Below, one piece after another: positions 53,331 through 62,767 of a stretch of 64,000 nt of DNA (positions are counted from its first letter, which is position 1; each line of letters starts with the position of its first letter). This DNA comes from an uncultured Roseobacter sp. GTDB taxonomy: Bacteria > Pseudomonadota > Alphaproteobacteria > Rhodobacterales > Rhodobacteraceae. Location of the stretch: the NCBI GenBank assembly GCA_947488305.1, contig CANKZM010000005.1:434001-498000 (forward strand), read 5' to 3'. Both the position numbers and the translations under genes were made by a program. A model generated the notes under the pieces. It was not told where the DNA came from. It saw only the letters and a program-made list of their open reading frames with translations, and did not search any database.

Positions 53331-53942
53331 ATGGATCAGAAAGTCGATACACGTACGCGAATCCTCGATATCGCCGAGGCCGCCGTTCTCGAAAAAGGAT
53401 TTGAGGCTACATCAATCGACGAAATCGTGGCAGGTGCTGAAATTTCACGTGGCGGTTTTTTCTATCATTTCAAAGACAAGAACGCCCTCGCCCGCGCGAT
53501 GCTGGAACGTTACATCGAGGTAGAGAACGCCCTCTATGACGATCTGTTTGCGCGTGCCCGCGAACTTAACGACGACCCGCTTCATTGTATGCTTATCGGC
53601 CTGAAGTTGCTGGCCGAGATGCTGGAGGAGATGCCAACCGGCCATCCTGGCTGCGTGATCGCGTCTACTGCCTATCAGGACAGGCTTTTTGATGAAGGGG
53701 TGCGCGAATTGAACAGACAAGCCATTCTGGGCTGGCGAAAACGGTTCCGGGGCATGTTTGAGGAGATCGCAAAGGTTTATGAACCCCGTGAGCCCGTCAA
53801 TATGGATGCGCTGGGTGATATGGTCTCGGGCGTCGTGGAAGGCGGCTTGGTTCTGCAGCGCGCCTTAAGGGAACACAACTCTGCTTCTGAGCAAATCATG
53901 CTGTTCCGGACCTTTTTGAAGCTACTCTTTGCTCCTAAGTAG
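53331..53942 (+). CDS. TetR-family transcriptional regulator
   Basis: 203 residues from ATG 53331; the frame extends to a GTG at 53316. N-terminal helix-turn-helix T-S-I-D-E-I-V-A-G-A-E-I-S-R-G-G-F-F-Y-H-F follows the TetR plan, with a variable helical effector domain. Divergent from the homocysteine methyltransferase gene, which it may regulate. Effector unknown. Confidence 0.92.
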   Translation: MDQKVDTRTRILDIAEAAVLEKGFEATSIDEIVAGAEISRGGFFYHFKDKNALARAMLERYIEVENALYDDLFARARELNDDPLHCMLIGLKLLAEMLEEMPTGHPGCVIASTAYQDRLFDEGVRELNRQAILGWRKRFRGMFEEIAKVYEPREPVNMDALGDMVSGVVEGGLVLQRALREHNSASEQIMLFRTFLKLLFAPK

Positions 53943-54091
53943 ACATCCAATTTAGGTCTGGTGACGCATTCGATCTTTCGCGATGACCTTGAGAATGGCG
54001 ATTGCGGGTTCAGCGGTAACACTTGGAAGGCTCTTGTTTGAAAAGAGGGTCATGTGAACTGGATCTGCACACAAGATCTGCATTTCAACAC

Positions 54092-56974
54092 CTATCCAGC
54101 TCGACCCTCGGCGTCGTCCGATGTGCTTCCGACACGCTCTGACAGAAAAACTCCGGTATTCTTCGCGTTCATTGGGCGCGCCAACCCGTAGCCCTGAAGG
54201 TAGCAGCACCCCATCTGTTGAAGGATCTCAATATGGGCTGCTGTTTCGACACCTTCAGCCACCACTTTGATCCCGAGCATCCGTCCGATACCGATAATCG
54301 TTTTCACGAGCTCTCGTTGGCGCGTCGACTCGACGATTGGTTGCACCAGAAAACGGTCGACCTTTAGACGCGTCGGCTTGATCTCAAGAAGGCTCGCGAT
54401 CGATGCATGACCGCTACCGAAATCGTCAATTTCAATATCAATCCCCATGGCGCTGATCAGTCGCAAATTGCGGTCGATCACATCGTTTCTGGCATCAAGG
54501 AATGCGGATTCAAGCAATTCGAACGACACCATGTCCCGTGGCAAGTCCAGAACACGCAGTTGATCACCCAAGGTAGGATCGTTGAGGCGATGTGCCGACA
54601 CGTTGACCGAAATTGGCGGAACGGCAAGCCCCCGCTTTCGCCATTTCTTCATGTCATATAGCGCGCGACGCAAGACCAGTTCATCGAATTGTGGCAGTAA
54701 CCCCATGTCCTCGGCCGTCTGTAGGAACTCTTGCGGCATCAACAATCCGAATTTTTCACTTTCCCATCGCACCAATGCCTCCAGTCCGGTCACCGCCAGC
54801 GTTTGGGCGTCAAACTGGGGCTGGTAATGGCAAGTGATCTCTCCGTTATCGAAACCGGCGGACAATGCGTCGAACGAGTTTTTGCGCTTGCGCGCTTCGT
54901 CCTTCATCGACGCTGTGAAGAAGCGGAAGCGCCCCCGCCCCGCCTTCTTGGCTTCGTATAACGCGAGGTCAGCATCGATAAATAGTGCGCTGCCATGATC
55001 GCGAACGCTCGACGTTGTCGCGACACCAATGCTTGTCCCGATATTGCATTCCTGGGCATCATAATAAAAGGGTCGCGACATTTCCCGAATGAGCGTCTCA
55101 GCAAGATGTTCCAGTTCCGGATCGTCCGGTGCATCAAACAAAAGAACGACGAACTCGTCACCCCCAACGCGCGACACCATCGACGCGTCCGGCGTGTGTT
55201 TCAGCAGAATGTCCGCGGCATGCTTCAGTGTTGCATCGCCGGCATCATGCCCAAGCGTGTCATTGATCTGCTTGAAGTAGTCGATGTCGCAATGAAGTAC
55301 TGCGACCCGCCCGGTACAATTCTTCACGCAATCGGAAAGAACCTCGTCAAGTTTTCTGCGATTAGGCAGGCCCGTCAAAGCATCATGCCGGCTTTCATGT
55401 TCAAGCAGTGCGCGGGCTTTTTCCAGTTCCTCAGTCTGTAACTTGTCCTTTGTAATGTCGAAATTCACGCCGTAGTATCGCGCGTCATTGCCCGGATGCA
55501 CCACGTATTTCCCACGTGTTCTGATATGCTTGATCTGACCATCTTTGGTGACCATGCGGTAGTCATGCGCAACATCCGCTTTCTGTTCCAGACAGCGTTC
55601 GGTGTAAGCCAGTGCTGCGGCCTGATCATCAGGGTGGATATAGCGCAGCCAATCGTCGTGCGGTCTGACATTTTTGCCGTCAGTGATACCCGCCATTTTG
55701 AGAAGCCGGTCATCCCAGTACGCTTCTTCCTTATTTACATTAAACTCCCATCGCGCCATTCCCGCAGCCTCCATAGCAACATCGAGCCGCTCGGCCATCC
55801 GTTGGCTTTCCAGTTCCGCGGTTTTGATTTCCGTTATGTCGGTATCCGTCCCAATGATGCGCAACGGAGCGCCCCCCGTGTCCCGCCGAACAACGCGCCC
55901 TCTGCTCAAGAACCAAACCCAATGGCCCTCTTTATGTCGCTGGCGGAATTTGTAGTTGATAATGTCTGTTGCACCGGAGTCGATTTTCCGCAGTTCTTCC
56001 TTGATGTGGTCGACGTCTTGAGGGTGAATGGTTTTCAACCACTCATCCGTGGAGTGCGGCATTTGTTCTTCGTTCCCTAAACCCCGTAAGTCACGCCAGG
56101 TTTCGGACACGTAGTGATGATCGCGTTCAAAATCATGATCCCAGACGGCTTGGTTGGCGCTGAGAACAGCCGTTTTCCAGCGATCTTCATCGTCAGAAAA
56201 GCTTACGAGCTGATCGAGCCTTTTTCTTGTTTCCCCCACGTAATATTCGTGAACCACTATGGTTTGAGGGCGTCCAGACTCGCCCCAACTTTCGACACGT
56301 GCAGTGCCGTAAAGTTCCCGGTTTTCGTCTCCACAAAATGCTACCCGATATGATCCAGAAAACTCGGCATTGGCAGCTGACGCCAAGGCAGCCAGACCAT
56401 ACTGCAATCTCAAAATATCTTCGGGATGAATGGACTGAAAGTACTCTGACAGCGGCTGAGCAGATAATTCCGGGATGGACGGTTCCATCGATACCTTTGG
56501 AGATATGGCGCCGGAGGTAAGGTCAAACACCCACGTCCTTCTGGGCAATCCTTCAAGGATTTCACTTGGTATCTGACAGTCAGCTGGGTTGCGATCCTGC
56601 TCGTAACCTTGGCACAAAAAGCCAATTATCCGCCGATCAATTTCAATGAGTGGCCGTACAGAAAACGTTTGATAACTTGCTCCATGCTTCAGTTTTGCAA
56701 TTGCAAAGCTAAGCGGTGACGAACCTTTTTCGATTTCCGTCAAATGCGCCCAAAAGCTTACACCTTGCTGTGAGCACAAGATCGATTGGAACTTTTGCCC
56801 CAAGGCACAGTTAGACGTTTCGATCCCAAGCACAGAAAGCGCGAGTTGATTGACGGCGACAATCTCTCTTTCCACAGAAATAAGAATCGCGGGTACTGCC
56901 AGCGCATCCACAAGCAGATCGCCCGAGACCTTTTGAGGCTCGGTCCTTCCGTTTATCGCATCCCGATCAACCAT
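54092..56974 (-). CDS. PAS-GGDEF-EAL cyclic-di-GMP turnover protein
   Basis: 960 residues. The first 520 residues hold several PAS/PAC domains (a W-V-W-F-L-S-R-G-R pattern marks one). The GGDEF motif is intact (R-V-G-G-D-E-F), preceded by the usual D-x-L-T-G-L-P-N-R-R. The EAL part is intact: E-A-L-V-R, F-E-L-L-E-S, D-D-F-G-S-G, K-V-D-R-F and A-E-G-V-E-T. No membrane segments are visible, so it is cytosolic. Both synthesis and hydrolysis of cyclic-di-GMP are possible; the direction is not decided by sequence. Confidence 0.95.
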   Translation of the reverse strand: MVDRDAINGRTEPQKVSGDLLVDALAVPAILISVEREIVAVNQLALSVLGIETSNCALGQKFQSILCSQQGVSFWAHLTEIEKGSSPLSFAIAKLKHGASYQTFSVRPLIEIDRRIIGFLCQGYEQDRNPADCQIPSEILEGLPRRTWVFDLTSGAISPKVSMEPSIPELSAQPLSEYFQSIHPEDILRLQYGLAALASAANAEFSGSYRVAFCGDENRELYGTARVESWGESGRPQTIVVHEYYVGETRKRLDQLVSFSDDEDRWKTAVLSANQAVWDHDFERDHHYVSETWRDLRGLGNEEQMPHSTDEWLKTIHPQDVDHIKEELRKIDSGATDIINYKFRQRHKEGHWVWFLSRGRVVRRDTGGAPLRIIGTDTDITEIKTAELESQRMAERLDVAMEAAGMARWEFNVNKEEAYWDDRLLKMAGITDGKNVRPHDDWLRYIHPDDQAAALAYTERCLEQKADVAHDYRMVTKDGQIKHIRTRGKYVVHPGNDARYYGVNFDITKDKLQTEELEKARALLEHESRHDALTGLPNRRKLDEVLSDCVKNCTGRVAVLHCDIDYFKQINDTLGHDAGDATLKHAADILLKHTPDASMVSRVGGDEFVVLLFDAPDDPELEHLAETLIREMSRPFYYDAQECNIGTSIGVATTSSVRDHGSALFIDADLALYEAKKAGRGRFRFFTASMKDEARKRKNSFDALSAGFDNGEITCHYQPQFDAQTLAVTGLEALVRWESEKFGLLMPQEFLQTAEDMGLLPQFDELVLRRALYDMKKWRKRGLAVPPISVNVSAHRLNDPTLGDQLRVLDLPRDMVSFELLESAFLDARNDVIDRNLRLISAMGIDIEIDDFGSGHASIASLLEIKPTRLKVDRFLVQPIVESTRQRELVKTIIGIGRMLGIKVVAEGVETAAHIEILQQMGCCYLQGYGLARPMNAKNTGVFLSERVGSTSDDAEGRAG

Positions 56975-57197
56975 CGGAACCGAGGTACGCTGGGCCGTTT
57001 AAATTGCAGTTATCAAATAAAAATCGAACCAAAATGTCGAAACAATTTTGTATTGGCACAGATTGGATTTCATCGAGTTGACAGCGTTCAAATACATCCG
57101 CTAGAGCAATTTTTGTCGACAAAAATATTGTGTTTGCACCTAAAGTGCTGTTCACAGATACCCTAGTGAGAAAGATGAAAATGCAAGAGCATACGGT

Positions 57198-58316
57198 TCA
57201 TTCGCATTTTGCTACGCCGGTTAGCCCACAAAAGAATTTTGAATGAAGGCTGCGGGGTTCCAGCGCGATAGCCCGTGCCAGCAAAGTGTCCGCCTCGTCA
57301 AATGCGTCCGGTAAGCCTGATGACATGAGATCATTGGCCCGCGCACTGAGTTCAACAGCATTCAATTGCTCTGGAGGACGCATCTCGGCTTGCATTTTTT
57401 CGTATGCGTCGATTTCTGCGCTGATCCGCAGCGCAAGCGCCACACTTAGCCCATCCACGAGCTCGAATTCATCTATGACAACCCGGTCAAATCGTTCGCT
57501 CCAAAGCCGCCGCCCGTCGTGTCGTGCCGAAAGGTCAACCGTGACCCGTACCCGATCACCGGAGCGGCGAAGTGAACCGCAAAGAATATACTTCGAAGTT
57601 TCACCGTCATCTTCTGTTCGCAGGACATTCAGCCAGCGGTACTTTTCAAGCTCCATCGCAACTGCATCCAGTATATCGGGGGCGAGCGCGCTGGATGATG
57701 ATGATCTTTCAACAAAATTCTCTAGCAGTACGGAAACTGGTTCGGATGCAACGTCGGTCGGAGGAATTCCTCCGAACGCCCAGACCTTTATGGGCTCTGC
57801 AATGTTCTTCAGCAACCGTGCTCCTGCATTCTCAAACGAGGCTTGCAGATCCTCCGACAAGTTCGCAAACACAACGTCGGAGATTGCGATGCCACCTGAT
57901 TTTGCGAGCGCCTCCAACCGCGACGCGATATTGACGCCACTCCCGAAGATATCGTCATCGACAAAGCTGACCGCCCCCTCGTGAACGCCGATGCGCAATG
58001 CCGGGGCTCCATCAATGGCCAACATTTCTTGTATCTTGAGGGCCGAGGTGCACGCGTCCGAGCCAGCTTCGAAGGCTGCCAACCACCCATCCCCGAGGCG
58101 TTTGACAACGACGCCGCCGCCAGCCGCAATACAGGGCTCGATAACTCTGTCTCGGACGTCTCCAAGAGCTTCTAATGCAACCTCGTGGTTCTCATCCATC
58201 ATCTGCGAATATCCAACGACATCCGCAACCAGAATGACGGATTTCTGCTCTGAAGACTTCAATTGAGACCTTCCAAAATTACAGCCGCAACCCGCTGTTT
58301 GTTTCGATCCAAGCAT
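57198..58316 (-). CDS. Class III adenylate/guanylate cyclase, probably C-terminally shortened
   Basis: 372 residues (a TTG at 58262 behind GGAAGG is an alternative start). The cyclase domain (about 25-180) starts S-V-I-L-V-A-D-V-V-G-Y-S and includes F-G-S-G-V-N-I-A-S-R-L-E-A-L-A. A beta-rich domain at about 200-300 (G-D-R-V-R-V-T-V-D-L-S) matches the TolB/FlgO-like segment also found in the regulator at 59015. The chain then stops soon after a TPR-like start (L-L-A-R-A-I-A-L-E-P), whereas relatives carry a long TPR region, so it seems truncated. Confidence 0.82.
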   Translation of the reverse strand: MLGSKQTAGCGCNFGRSQLKSSEQKSVILVADVVGYSQMMDENHEVALEALGDVRDRVIEPCIAAGGGVVVKRLGDGWLAAFEAGSDACTSALKIQEMLAIDGAPALRIGVHEGAVSFVDDDIFGSGVNIASRLEALAKSGGIAISDVVFANLSEDLQASFENAGARLLKNIAEPIKVWAFGGIPPTDVASEPVSVLLENFVERSSSSSALAPDILDAVAMELEKYRWLNVLRTEDDGETSKYILCGSLRRSGDRVRVTVDLSARHDGRRLWSERFDRVVIDEFELVDGLSVALALRISAEIDAYEKMQAEMRPPEQLNAVELSARANDLMSSGLPDAFDEADTLLARAIALEPRSLHSKFFCGLTGVAKCE

Positions 58317-58586
58317 AACATATCATCTTAAGCATCTGTCCACAGTACTGACATTCAAGCTCAGCTCAGCATTTTGTGGGTTTTGGCTAGCGCCGACGAA
58401 TGGTCGTGCAGCAATTGGTTGTTCATTTGCCTCCTGAGATGGTACTTCCATTTTTGGTGATACAATCGGCCTGTCAGCGCGGTGCTGACGCCTGGGCTCG
58501 GAGGGAGGATCGGAGGGCATATCGTGCCAAGCGTCCTACTTCCTGCAACCACCCCGAAACGCTGAGCCTGGAACAAGGGGCGGATC
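58317..58586. other. Spacer with no supported gene
   Basis: Between the cyclase and the integrase remnant. Short frames exist on both strands (for example minus strand 58361-58588) but none has a recognisable product or a good ribosome binding site. It may be debris from an integrated element. Confidence 0.5.
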
Positions 58587-58973
58587 ATGCGTCAAAAGCG
58601 CCCTTTGTTACCAAAACAGATCTGGGCGATCCGGTCACGGCTGGAACTTGCGGGCATTCAGCGAGACTTGGCTTTGTTCAATTTCGCCATCGACAGTAAG
58701 TTGCGTGGCTGCGACCTCGTCAAACTCGCGGTTCCAGATTTTGTTAAAGATAAGCGTGCGCGGGAGCGGGTTGCCGCACAGACTGAAATGCCTATGCGAC
58801 GAAATCCATACTGCGTGCACGCCCAGCAGCAAAAATCTAAGGTACAGCTTGGGCTCGAACCGGACCATGGCCGCAGTGCATATATTGGTCGCAACGTGGA
58901 CATATTCGACGTTAGCTGCAAATGCACCAAAGGTCGCTTCATGCCTGACAAGTATGCAACTGCTGCTCACTAA
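58587..58973 (+). pseudogene. Integrase remnant (tyrosine recombinase, N-terminal part)
   Basis: A 128-codon frame. Its first 55 residues match the conserved start of a family of tyrosine recombinases (I-W-A-I-R-S-R-L-E-L-A, R-D-L-A-L-F-N-F-A-I-D-S-K-L-R-G-C-D-L-V). After about residue 60 the similarity is lost: the expected R-x-x-R-H and catalytic Tyr region is absent and the sequence becomes Cys/Lys-rich. I read it as a truncated or frame-shifted integrase left behind by a mobile element. Confidence 0.7.
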
Positions 58974-59014
58974 CAGGCGGCCAAAGCGGTTAAGAATCTG
59001 GTTAGCGTGGCGCT

Positions 59015-60661
59015 TCAATCTCGGCTTAACCGTTGCAGAGCATCATCGAGCCGCTGACGACGATCTTCGGTTGCAAAAGGTGCCGAAGCTACGAATTTGT
59101 GAACCTGAAAGCCCGGGCGTTGCGCGCGCAAGGCTGCCAGCACTGATTTTGCTCGTTCATATTCTCCCAGTTCGGCATAGGTGGCTGCGAGCAAGACGAA
59201 AGCTGCGGCAAAACCGGGGGCTTCCTCAACTGTCATCTCCAGCAAAGCGCGCGCTGTTTCTGCGTCACCAAGCTGAAAATGCACGTGTGCCTCGATCCAG
59301 TCAAACCGCGCCGAATGATGGGGGTGCAATCGTTTGGCGTGCTGGATCGCTTCACGTGCCTCTTCAAGATCACCGCCGTAAACAGCCGCCTCGGCCAGGA
59401 TGGCGTAGCCCTCTGCAAAATTTCGATTGAGTTGGATCGAATGTCGCGCTGCCGCAAGTGCTTTGTCATTTTCTCCGATGGCAAGGTTCAGGATGGCCAG
59501 CGCGAAATAGGCATTCGGGATATCGGGATCGAGTTGTATTGCCGCGATGGCAGCCTGAAGTCCCTGTTGGACAGACTGACGTGGGGACGGGGCGGCATAG
59601 TCGAACATCATGTCACGCCCATAGGCGACGGCAATGTAGGCATGTGCGCGTGCATAATTTGGTTCAAGCGCGAGCGCTTTTTCAAAGTATTCGCGTGCCC
59701 GTTGATTGCCTTCGATTGTGCCTTCCCGCAATGGCTCCAAACCGCGCAGCAACATGAAATAGGCGTCCGTCGCCACGCGCAAGGGCACCACATTGGCTTT
59801 GAGCGACAGTGACAATGCGTCGACAATGGCCCGCGTCACATCTTCCTGGACATCGAAGGGGTCCTGCCGAACCCGATCAAATCGCTCTGCCCAGACATTC
59901 ACGCCCTCGAAGGGGTCGATGAGGGAAACATTGATGCGCACCCGGTCGTTGGAGTGCCGCACGGTTCCGCGCACCAGATACCGCACGCCAAGATTATCCG
60001 CGATCTCCCTGAAACCTGCCTCGGCTTGCGGAAAGTCGCCGCTGGACGCGAAGGCGATCACTGTCAGATCGGGTATCTTGGCGAGGTCCGTGGTCAAATC
60101 CTCGCTGAGGCCGTCTCCAAAAAATTGCAACTCGTCGCCACCGCCAAGATTGACAAAGGGCAGAACCGCAAGCGTCTTGTCGGGCACGATGCGCGGCGGA
60201 ACAATAACCGCGCTGTCAGCATCAAATCCGCCGAAACTGGAATTGAGCCAAAGGCCCAGACCCGAGGCAAACAGCACGAAAGCCCCGACTGCCGCGATCA
60301 GGCGAAAGCTGATGTGAGGCAGCCCTGTTAGGCGATCCGCCGAGGCCGCAACAGCGACCAGCCGGTAGCCGATTTTTGGATAGGTTTCGATCACGTCTTT
60401 TCCGAGCGCGCGACGAATGTCACTGATGCACTGGATCAACGAGTCGTCGGTCGTTGCGATGTCCTTCCAGACCGCTTGAACCAACGCTTCGCGATCAACC
60501 ACCTCTCCTGCCCGAGAGGAAAGCACCGCAAGGACTTCGGCGGACTGTTTCCGCAGGTGTATTGGTCTGCCGTCCGCTGCGGCAAGTGCACCGGTTTCAA
60601 GGTCGTAACGACCCTGACCAATCTGCAAAACGCGTGATTTCGGAGCGATTTCGGAAGTCAT
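59015..60661 (-). CDS. CadC-like winged-helix regulator with TolB-like and TPR domains
   Basis: 548 residues. An OmpR/CadC-type winged helix (about 10-105, I-H-L-R-K-Q-S-A-E-V-L, Y-P-K-I-G-Y-R-L) is followed by one membrane segment (about 117-139), a beta domain (A-V-L-P-F-V-N-L, F-G-D-G-L-S-E-D-L-T) and a TPR region (Y-F-E-K-A-L-A-L-E-P-N-Y-A-R-A-H). The membrane segment sets DNA binding inside and sensing outside, as in CadC. The beta domain is shared with the cyclase at 57198. Signal and targets unknown. Confidence 0.9.
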   Translation of the reverse strand: MTSEIAPKSRVLQIGQGRYDLETGALAAADGRPIHLRKQSAEVLAVLSSRAGEVVDREALVQAVWKDIATTDDSLIQCISDIRRALGKDVIETYPKIGYRLVAVAASADRLTGLPHISFRLIAAVGAFVLFASGLGLWLNSSFGGFDADSAVIVPPRIVPDKTLAVLPFVNLGGGDELQFFGDGLSEDLTTDLAKIPDLTVIAFASSGDFPQAEAGFREIADNLGVRYLVRGTVRHSNDRVRINVSLIDPFEGVNVWAERFDRVRQDPFDVQEDVTRAIVDALSLSLKANVVPLRVATDAYFMLLRGLEPLREGTIEGNQRAREYFEKALALEPNYARAHAYIAVAYGRDMMFDYAAPSPRQSVQQGLQAAIAAIQLDPDIPNAYFALAILNLAIGENDKALAAARHSIQLNRNFAEGYAILAEAAVYGGDLEEAREAIQHAKRLHPHHSARFDWIEAHVHFQLGDAETARALLEMTVEEAPGFAAAFVLLAATYAELGEYERAKSVLAALRAQRPGFQVHKFVASAPFATEDRRQRLDDALQRLSRD

Positions 60662-60761
60662 TCAGGACATTTCAGCTCGGATTTCGCCACCAATGTAGTC
60701 GGTTTCGGGCGGTATAGCCACGAAAGCCACAAAGTTCTAAATTTAAACCATGGAGGATCAT

Positions 60762-61346
60762 ATGTTCACATTCCCTTCTTTCCGCGCCGCACTGGTTGCG
60801 GCTCTCTTCGCTCCCGTCGCCGGAATTGCCGGCCAGTTTGTTGTCGAACTGGAAGCCCCCTTCGAGACCCCCTCTGAAACGCTCATGCAACAGGCAGGTG
60901 TGAGCGTCGACGAAACGCTGTCCGCTGGCTCTGACAGCTATGTCGTATTGACGGCCAATGACGAGGACGCAGTGCGTCAGATGTTTCAAGCCGCCGCCAT
61001 CACGCCAGAGAAAATCTCGGAAGTGCTCTTCATCAACTCGCCCACCGTTGGCGGTGGTCAGGCCGCGGGTGCAAAGCCGCGTGACGGGCATCAGGTTTTT
61101 GTCATAGAGCGCCCAATTCCTGGTGTCGGGTTCTTCGGGCTGGACAAGAAGGAGAAGATTTCGAAAGGCTCGAATGCGGCTGTCGCCAAACTTGGCGATG
61201 TGATCGAATGGGACCATTCCTATCTGACCGGTGAAGGGACGTATTGCATCTACCGGGCCGACAATCCTGATACCCTGCGCGAGCATGGCGCATTGGCTGG
61301 AGCGCCGATCGGAAAGATCACGCCCGTGAGCCAAGTCGCGAACTGA
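60762..61346 (+). CDS. Exported DUF4242-type protein
   Basis: 194 residues from ATG 60762 (GGAGG five bases upstream). A signal peptide (ending G-I-A-G-Q) precedes two similar halves, each with an F-V-V-E or V-F-V-I-E strand. The second half ends W-D-H-S-Y-L then C-I-Y-R-A-D-N-P-D-T-L-R-E-H, the pattern of DUF4242 (SCO4226-like) proteins, which can bind nickel. Divergent from the winged-helix regulator, which may control it. Confidence 0.75.
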   Translation: MFTFPSFRAALVAALFAPVAGIAGQFVVELEAPFETPSETLMQQAGVSVDETLSAGSDSYVVLTANDEDAVRQMFQAAAITPEKISEVLFINSPTVGGGQAAGAKPRDGHQVFVIERPIPGVGFFGLDKKEKISKGSNAAVAKLGDVIEWDHSYLTGEGTYCIYRADNPDTLREHGALAGAPIGKITPVSQVAN

Positions 61347-61374
61347 ATAACCAGTCTTGGACTTCAGATCGGAG

Positions 61375-61404
61375 ATTGCTCCGGACGTGTTTCGGAGCAA
61401 TTTT
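61375..61404 (+). terminator. Rho-independent terminator after the DUF4242 gene
   Basis: ATTGCTCCG (61375-61383) and CGGAGCAAT (61393-61401) form a perfect 9-base stem with a 9-base loop, ending in a TTTT run, 29 bases after the stop codon. Confidence 0.85.
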
Positions 61405-61737
61405 GGTTGGGGTCACAGCACGCGTTCGGCCCGATATCAAAAGCGAACCTGAACCGAAAGCCATTATCGGTTCGAAGCGCTTCATTCGTCATTTTGGGCT
61501 AAGAGTCGCCTTTAGATCCGTTACAGTAGATTTGCTTCAGGGCGGGACGATCCCCGGCGAGGACGGCCCAAAGCTGCCCTTGAGCTGAGTTCGCAGATGC
61601 TGCATGTGCAGCCCGCTGTCCTGACATTCGCCGCTTCCACATAGTTTCAGGTTGGCTAAACTGAACAATGCGGACAGAGAGGCCATTCGCCGTTGGTGAG
61701 CGAATGGCCGATTTTGCGCGAAGGTATCTCTACTGCG
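61405..61737. other. Intergenic region with a long perfect hairpin
   Basis: No supported gene in about 330 bases. Near its right end GGCCATTCGC (61681-61690) and GCGAATGGCC (61700-61709) make a perfect 10-base stem with a 9-base loop, followed on the plus strand by GATTTT. It may be a terminator for one of the convergent genes or a dispersed repeat. Confidence 0.6.
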
Positions 61738-62685
61738 TCAAAGACCGGTATCGTATCCGGTCAGGCGAAAGCTGCTTGGTTTGACCAGCTCGCCCATGGT
61801 CGCAAATTCATTTGCCCAGCTTTGTGCTTGCGCATTCAAAGTCTCCATGTCGGGTCGGCTGGTCCAATAGTTGACGCAAAGCCAGGTTCCGTCTTCGCCC
61901 TGCCCAACGGTACGGTAAAGAAGCGTATCGTTCTGGTTCATCTTTTGTGTGATTGTCTCGAAGAAAGCGCGCACTTCGGCAGGGTCGGCTCCGTCGGCTT
62001 GTTCAAACAATACGATCTCGACATGTTTCGGCACTCGTAGATCATCTGCGCCGACTTTCTGGGTCAATCCCCCCTCCAGCCGTTTGAGCGGCATCTGCAA
62101 GGCTGTCGGGCGATCGACCGGTTGGGCCAGCGGCAAGCCGTCGACAGGCCGCGCACCAAAGTAGAGATGCCCAGCAGAGACATGGAGCACCTCATACTCT
62201 ATCGCGGGGGCATTCGCTGCGACGCCCATGACCGTGCACCCGGTCTCGAACACGTCCTGTTCGATGCCGACCGACCACTCTGTGGTTCCACAAGCGCCTG
62301 CCTCTGCTGAATTCAGAAATCCCGCAAAGCCTTCCATCTGCGGTGTGATGGTCAGATAATCGTTGACGATCAGATCGACGTTGCGCGCGCCTTCGGCGAC
62401 ACCAGATGCCCCAAGGACGTTGACGTCACCGCCAAACTTCAACTCAAGCAGCGGCGCGGAACAGGTGGCGTCAGCATAGGTCGAGAAATGCGCATCGATG
62501 CGACCGGGCGTGAACGTGATCGACCGCTTCAGGTACCAGGGCGCGACGCCATCCTGTCCTGCCTGAGGACGCAACTCGCAGGCGATACTTTCCCAGGTTC
62601 CGTCAAGATCAAGTATTCTTTCCAGTGCCAACGCTGGTGTCGCCAGCACAGCAAGGAGGCAGAGTGTTTTCGGGGCCAGTTTCAT
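61738..62685 (-). CDS. Exported protein with APCDD1-like N-terminal domain
   Basis: 315 residues with a signal peptide (ending A-L-A-L-E). Residues about 25-190 have the APCDD1-type layout: L-D-G-T-W-E-S-I-A-C-E-L-R-P, then S-I-T-F-T-P, with paired cysteines (A-T-C, E-A-G-A-C-G, E-T-G-C). The C-terminal 100 residues look like a small ferredoxin-like (ABM-type) domain (K-H-V-E-I-V-L-F-E-Q). Such a fusion is unusual to me. Function unknown; likely periplasmic. It diverges from the LysR gene at 62768. Confidence 0.75.
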   Translation of the reverse strand: MKLAPKTLCLLAVLATPALALERILDLDGTWESIACELRPQAGQDGVAPWYLKRSITFTPGRIDAHFSTYADATCSAPLLELKFGGDVNVLGASGVAEGARNVDLIVNDYLTITPQMEGFAGFLNSAEAGACGTTEWSVGIEQDVFETGCTVMGVAANAPAIEYEVLHVSAGHLYFGARPVDGLPLAQPVDRPTALQMPLKRLEGGLTQKVGADDLRVPKHVEIVLFEQADGADPAEVRAFFETITQKMNQNDTLLYRTVGQGEDGTWLCVNYWTSRPDMETLNAQAQSWANEFATMGELVKPSSFRLTGYDTGL

Positions 62686-62750
62686 GGTCTTGTCCTCTCG
62701 GGTGTCGTGATGCTCGAAAACTGATCGAAAGGATGACGTGAGGCAAATTG

Positions 62751-62761
62751 ATGATTATCAT
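62751..62761. promoter_or_regulatory. Palindrome before the LysR gene
   Basis: ATGATTATCAT is a perfect 11-base palindrome six bases before the LysR start codon, between divergent genes. It could be an autoregulatory LysR site, but it is short and untested. Confidence 0.35.
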
Positions 62762-62767
62762 AGTTGT

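Noticed and set aside
58361-58588. A small minus-strand frame as a possible transposase or accessory gene.
   Set aside because: No recognisable motif and no ribosome binding site; it sits in likely element debris.
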